This document shows positions 3,936 to 7,254 of a DNA stretch of 7,254 bases, in pieces. Both the position numbers and the translations under genes were made by a program. Where the stretch lies: NCBI GenBank assembly GCA_017958015.1, contig JAGDDM010000119.1:1-7254 (forward strand), in the 5' to 3' direction. The number at the start of each line of letters is the position of its first letter. Positions within the stretch are counted from its first letter, which is position 1. Origin of the DNA: Abditibacteriota bacterium (GTDB taxonomy: Bacteria; Armatimonadota; UBA5829). The notes beneath the pieces are model-generated. The model saw nothing but the letters and a program-made list of their open reading frames with translations. It did no database searches and was not told the origin of the DNA.

Positions 3936-6410
3936 CTACAATTTCGCCGTAAGTTTACTTCTGTGTATATCGACTATACGTAAATCTTTCACTCGCCGCG
4001 CGAGGATCTCGGCGATTTCCGACGGCTTCACCGTGTATTCCATGTGAATAAGGCTTACCGTCACCACCGCCTCGGGGGCATCCGCCGACAACTTCGCCGT
4101 CAGCGCCGCCACGCCCTTCCGCGCGTCGATATTCTTATCCGGCTTCTTTCCGCCGGATTTTCTCAAAATCTCAAAACTCTCCGCCGACATAAAGTCCTTT
4201 ACGGCCTCATCGAGACCCTCAAAGGACGGAGCCGTCACGGTTATTTCGTATTCGCTGCCGGTTATGACCGGCGCCTTGGCGTGCTCCGTTCGCACCACAG
4301 GCTCCCGCAGACGAACGCCCCGGGGAAGATCCCCGTTGAGACTCTCCGCCAACTTATTCGCGTCGAAACCCGCGCCGGCGTTCACAACCAAGGTAAAAAG
4401 TTCGCAGTCGCTTGAGGCCCCCAAAGGCAGAGCGGAAGCCAGGGACATCTTTATCCGCGGGTTAAAGCCCTCGGTGTACACGGCGTCAATCTTCGCCATG
4501 CGAACCGCCCGCTCCATGACACCCAGCAGATCCAGATGCCCTATCCACTTGGCGCTTTTGGCCATCTTAAAGAGCACGCTCACCCGCATTTTGGGCTCCG
4601 GCTTCCTCGCGGACGCCGCCCGTTCCGGCACGCTGTCGTCCGGCTTCGGCGGACAGGCCATTCCCTTTTCCCGCAGTCCGCAGCCGGTGCATCCGCCCCG
4701 TCTGCAGTCGGTGGTTGTCTCCTCCCGCAGGGCCTTTTCGTACTCCCGCTCCAGATAGGCTCTCGAAACGCCGGAGTCGATGAAACCCCAGGGAAGCGTC
4801 TCGTGGGCGGCTATTTTCCGATTGGCGTATTCCTCAACGGTAATTCCCGCCTCGGCGAAAGCCTCGATCCAACGCTCTTCGACAAAGTTTTCCTGCTCCA
4901 GCTTGGCGCCCTTTCGCCAGGCGTTGTAAACCGCCTCGCCCACCTTGCGGTCGCCTCGGGCCACGGCGGCTTCTATGCGTGAACAGGCAGGGTCGTGCCA
5001 ACTGAGAAAAATGTTCTTGCCCCGCAGATTGTCACGGGCCACCGCAACTCTGCGCTCAAGCTCGTCCCGGTCAACCATGGCGCACCGCTGGAAGGGAGTA
5101 TGGGGTTTGGGCACAAAGGGCGACAGAGTCAGGTTAAGCGACAGGGGCACGCGCTTCGACTTGGCCGCCTCGATCACTTCGTGAACCAGACCCCCAATCG
5201 CCCGCAAATCGTCGTCGGTTTCCGTGGGCAGACCCACCATGAAATACAGTTTCAGCCGCCGCCAACCGCAATCCAGAGCCGCCTCCGCCGCGGAAAGGAG
5301 ATTTTCCGCCGTCACGTTCTTGTTTATCACGTTCCGCAGACGCTGACTTCCCGCTTCCGGGGCGAAGGTGAGACCGCTTTTGCGGACCTTCTGAAGTCCG
5401 GCGGCCAACTTGACGCAGTCCGCGTCCGCCCGCAGTGAGGGCAGAGACACGCTGACCTTGTCCTCGGCGCCGTCCTCAATCAAATCGGCGATAACTTTGT
5501 TCACGGCGGAATAGTCCGCGCTGGAAAGAGATGTGAGAGCCACCTCGTTGTAGCCCGTGGACTCCGTGAGAATCTTCGCCTGACGCTCCACGGTGGCGGC
5601 GCTCCGCTCCCGCACGGGACGGGTAATCATTCCCGCCTGACAGAACCGACAGCCCCCGGTGCAGCCCCGCATGACCTCCAAAGTCACCCGGTTGTGGACG
5701 ATGTCCGTGAAAGGCACGATGAACCTGTCCGGGAAAGGCGCGGCGTCAAGGTCCGCCACACGACGGGAATAAACCGTCCGCCCGTCCCAAAGCGCAGGCA
5801 CGTAAACGCCCTCAATCTCGGACATGAGGCGCAAGGCCTCATCGCGGTTCTTCGCTTTCTCCCGAGCCCGGGCCACCTCAACGATGACTTCCTCGCCGTC
5901 GCCGATGAGAAAAGCGTCAACGAAGTCCGCCATGGGCATGGGGTTGTGGGCGCAGTGGCCCCCGGCAATGATAACCGGATCATCCTCGCGCCTGTCACGG
6001 GACCTAACGGGTATCCCCGCCATGTCCAGCATGTCCAAAACGGTGGTGAAACACATCTCGTAGGCCAGGGAAAAGCCCAAAATATCGAAATCTTTTACCG
6101 GAACCCGGCTGTCCAGAGCGAAGAGAGGAATGTTCTCGCCCCGCATAATCCCGCAGGCGTCGAAATCGGGAGCGTACACCCTGTCGCAGAAAACGCCCTT
6201 CTCGGAGTTCAGCACGTGGTAGAGAATCCGCAGACCCAGATTGGACATGCCCACTTCGTACTTGTCCGGGAACGCCAACGCCACCCGGACTTTCGACCTG
6301 TCGAAGGTTTTGTCCGCGCAACCAAGCTCGCCGCCGCAGTAACGGGCGGGCTTCTGAACCCGAGCGAGCAGGGAGTCGATCACCCTATCCGAAATCGCTG
6401 TCTTTTTCAT
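3936..6410 (-). CDS. Radical SAM protein with N-terminal B12-binding-like fold fused to DUF2344 (TIGR03960 + TIGR03936 type)
   Basis: This 824-residue protein has three parts. Residues 40-190 look like a B12-binding-type Rossmann fold (FPDKYEVGMSNLG, ILGFSLAYEMCFTTVLDML, GDGEE) but lack the DxHxxG motif that ligates cobalamin. Residues 240-480 are a radical SAM core with C250-x3-C254-x2-C257 (RGCTGGCRFCQAG) for a [4Fe-4S] cluster that cleaves S-adenosylmethionine, plus FAPEAGS and MVGLPTET strands. A Cys cluster follows at 569, 574, 577 and 586 and may bind metal. Residues 608-800 are DUF2344 (FKMAKSAKWIGHLDLL, EGFNPRIKMSLASALPLG). The family's substrate is unknown. It is frequently found beside RNase E/G, as here, so an RNA or ribosome modification role is plausible but inferred. 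The start overlaps the acetyltransferase stop as ATGA, and its own ribosome site is weak, so coupling is likely. Confidence 0.92.
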   Translation of the reverse strand: MKKTAISDRVIDSLLARVQKPARYCGGELGCADKTFDRSKVRVALAFPDKYEVGMSNLGLRILYHVLNSEKGVFCDRVYAPDFDACGIMRGENIPLFALDSRVPVKDFDILGFSLAYEMCFTTVLDMLDMAGIPVRSRDRREDDPVIIAGGHCAHNPMPMADFVDAFLIGDGEEVIVEVARAREKAKNRDEALRLMSEIEGVYVPALWDGRTVYSRRVADLDAAPFPDRFIVPFTDIVHNRVTLEVMRGCTGGCRFCQAGMITRPVRERSAATVERQAKILTESTGYNEVALTSLSSADYSAVNKVIADLIEDGAEDKVSVSLPSLRADADCVKLAAGLQKVRKSGLTFAPEAGSQRLRNVINKNVTAENLLSAAEAALDCGWRRLKLYFMVGLPTETDDDLRAIGGLVHEVIEAAKSKRVPLSLNLTLSPFVPKPHTPFQRCAMVDRDELERRVAVARDNLRGKNIFLSWHDPACSRIEAAVARGDRKVGEAVYNAWRKGAKLEQENFVEERWIEAFAEAGITVEEYANRKIAAHETLPWGFIDSGVSRAYLEREYEKALREETTTDCRRGGCTGCGLREKGMACPPKPDDSVPERAASARKPEPKMRVSVLFKMAKSAKWIGHLDLLGVMERAVRMAKIDAVYTEGFNPRIKMSLASALPLGASSDCELFTLVVNAGAGFDANKLAESLNGDLPRGVRLREPVVRTEHAKAPVITGSEYEITVTAPSFEGLDEAVKDFMSAESFEILRKSGGKKPDKNIDARKGVAALTAKLSADAPEAVVTVSLIHMEYTVKPSEIAEILARRVKDLRIVDIHRSKLTAKL

Positions 6411-7033
6411 ATCGATTCTTTAATCCGGTCCGGCACGGGTCTGTTCTTGTCGTAAAAATCTCTGTCCCGGGCGGTTATCTCCCGCAACACTTTGCAGGGC
6501 GCACCGGCGGCGATGACGTTTTCGGGTATGTCCTTCGTCACCACGCTTCCGGCGCCGATTATGCTTCCGCTTCCCACGGTGACGCCGGGCAGAACGACAC
6601 TGTTCGCCCCAATCCACACGTTGTCGCCGATACGCACCGACAGATTGTACTGATACTGCATCGCCCGATACTCCGGCGCCACCGGGTGGGTTCCCGCGTC
6701 CAGAACAACGTTGGGACCTATCAGCACGTTGTCGCCGATGTAAATGTCCGTATCGTCAACAAGGGTCAGATTGAAGTTGGCGTAGAAGTTTTTGCCGACG
6801 TGTGTAAAACAACCCCAGTTAGCGTGAAGGGGCGGCTCGATGTAGCAGTTCTCCCCCGCTTCCGCGAAAATATCTTTAATGAGCTTCTTTCGTTCCTCGC
6901 TCTGTGAGGGCCGAGTGGCGTTGAAGTCGTAAACCTTCTCCAGAGCCGCGGTCTGAAGGGCCAGAAGTTCCGGGTCGTCGCAGCGGTAGAGCTCGCCGGA
7001 GCGCATCTCGGCGAGAATGTCCTTGAGGCTCAT
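6407..7033 (-). CDS. Maltose/galactoside O-acetyltransferase family protein (left-handed beta-helix)
   Basis: This 208-residue cytoplasmic enzyme should move an acetyl group from acetyl-CoA to a sugar hydroxyl. The N-terminal helical region (MSLKDILAEMRSGELYRCDDPEL) and IEPPLHANWGCFTHVGKNFYANFN-like block are diagnostic of the LacA/Maa branch. The hexapeptide beta-helix follows (IYIGDNVLIGPNV, VRIGDNVWIGANSVVLPGV, IIGAGSVVTKDIPENV) and it closes with GAPCKVLREI. The catalytic His is H116 in DAGTHPV. The start is the ATG at 7033, which forms an ATGA overlap with the upstream membrane protein and has GAGG eight bases before it. The frame is open to 7081, but those extra residues do not look like family sequence. 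The true acceptor sugar cannot be read from the sequence, so I give no symbol. Confidence 0.93.
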   Translation of the reverse strand: MSLKDILAEMRSGELYRCDDPELLALQTAALEKVYDFNATRPSQSEERKKLIKDIFAEAGENCYIEPPLHANWGCFTHVGKNFYANFNLTLVDDTDIYIGDNVLIGPNVVLDAGTHPVAPEYRAMQYQYNLSVRIGDNVWIGANSVVLPGVTVGSGSIIGAGSVVTKDIPENVIAAGAPCKVLREITARDRDFYDKNRPVPDRIKESI

Positions 7034-7254
7034 AGCGCGGGCCTCGGCATATACGTATAGACCACCCAGAGCACGAAGCACACGGCGGCGGCCACGATAC
7101 CCAGCACCGCGAAGGTCCGCTGAACGGCAGTGACTTTAATGAGCTTCGTTCCGGAGTCGCAACCGGCTCGGCGGGCCACCACCCACGTGAAAGCGATGAA
7201 GGCGGCTATCGTAAGGAGCACGGCGCAGACCCAGAAGGGGAAGTTGTGGTTCAC
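7030..7254 (-). CDS. Small two-helix membrane protein of unknown function (possibly 5'-truncated)
   Basis: This is a 74-residue open frame. It can start at GTG in the last three bases of the window (7254-7252), but the gene may extend beyond the edge, and no ribosome site can be checked. Two hydrophobic stretches, about residues 7-27 (FWVCAVLLTIAAFIAF) and 47-69 (TFAVLGIVAAAVCFVLWVVY), should span the membrane. They are joined by a basic loop with RR, K and R residues. I recognise no family. Its stop overlaps the acetyltransferase start as ATGA, which supports it as a real, co-translated gene. Confidence 0.65.
   Translation of the reverse strand: MNHNFPFWVCAVLLTIAAFIAFTWVVARRAGCDSGTKLIKVTAVQRTFAVLGIVAAAVCFVLWVVYTYMPRPAL

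Noticed and set aside
5694..6455. Plus-strand open frame of 253 codons opposite the radical SAM gene
   Set aside because: It is antisense to a well-conserved protein, is rich in unusual Val/His/Asn runs and has no family signature.
7034..7081. Sixteen-residue N-terminal extension of the acetyltransferase
   Set aside because: The ATGA overlap and GAGG site at 7033 give a start that matches the family N terminus; the extension overlaps the membrane protein gene and resembles nothing in the family.

Overview
All genes in this window read on the minus strand (right to left). It looks like a housekeeping segment of a bacterial chromosome of fairly high GC. The core order is a radical SAM/DUF2344 protein, an RNase E/G-type ribonuclease, ribosomal protein L21 and ribosomal protein L27. 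That order is common in anaerobic and deep-branching bacteria. L27 starts directly at its mature N terminus, and no Prp-type protease gene lies between L21 and L27, which argues against a typical Firmicute. A Synergistota-like anaerobe is my best guess, at low confidence, because no rRNA or other strong phylogenetic marker is present.

Right-hand part (7254 to 3936). A small two-helix membrane protein, a maltose/galactoside O-acetyltransferase-family enzyme and an 824-residue radical SAM protein are joined by two successive 4-bp ATGA stop/start overlaps. They form one tightly coupled operon. The 136-bp gap that follows (3935 to 3800) holds an unusual element. It has four G-runs on one side, four C-runs on the other, and a GC-rich palindromic core between them. 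It forms the 5' leader of the ribonuclease gene.

Middle part (3799 to 1417). The ribonuclease (556 residues, with a C-terminal OB/TRAM-like extension) is followed within 20 bp by a near-consensus sigma-70 promoter. This promoter gives L21 and L27 their own transcription start. L21 starts with TTG. A hairpin followed by a T-rich run closes the L21-L27 unit.

Left-hand part (1327 to 1). A coiled-coil/C4 zinc-ribbon protein overlaps by ATGA with a reading frame that begins as a complete RNase HI. That frame continues with no stop into the N terminus of an NAD+ synthetase (NadE), cut off by the window edge. A near-perfect Shine-Dalgarno and an in-frame GTG sit exactly at the junction, so NadE may be made both as a fusion and on its own. 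This junction and the G-run/C-run element in the ribonuclease leader are the two most unusual things here. I see no plus-strand genes, tRNAs, rRNAs, CRISPR arrays or transposase genes. No stretch over 300 bases lacks a gene.
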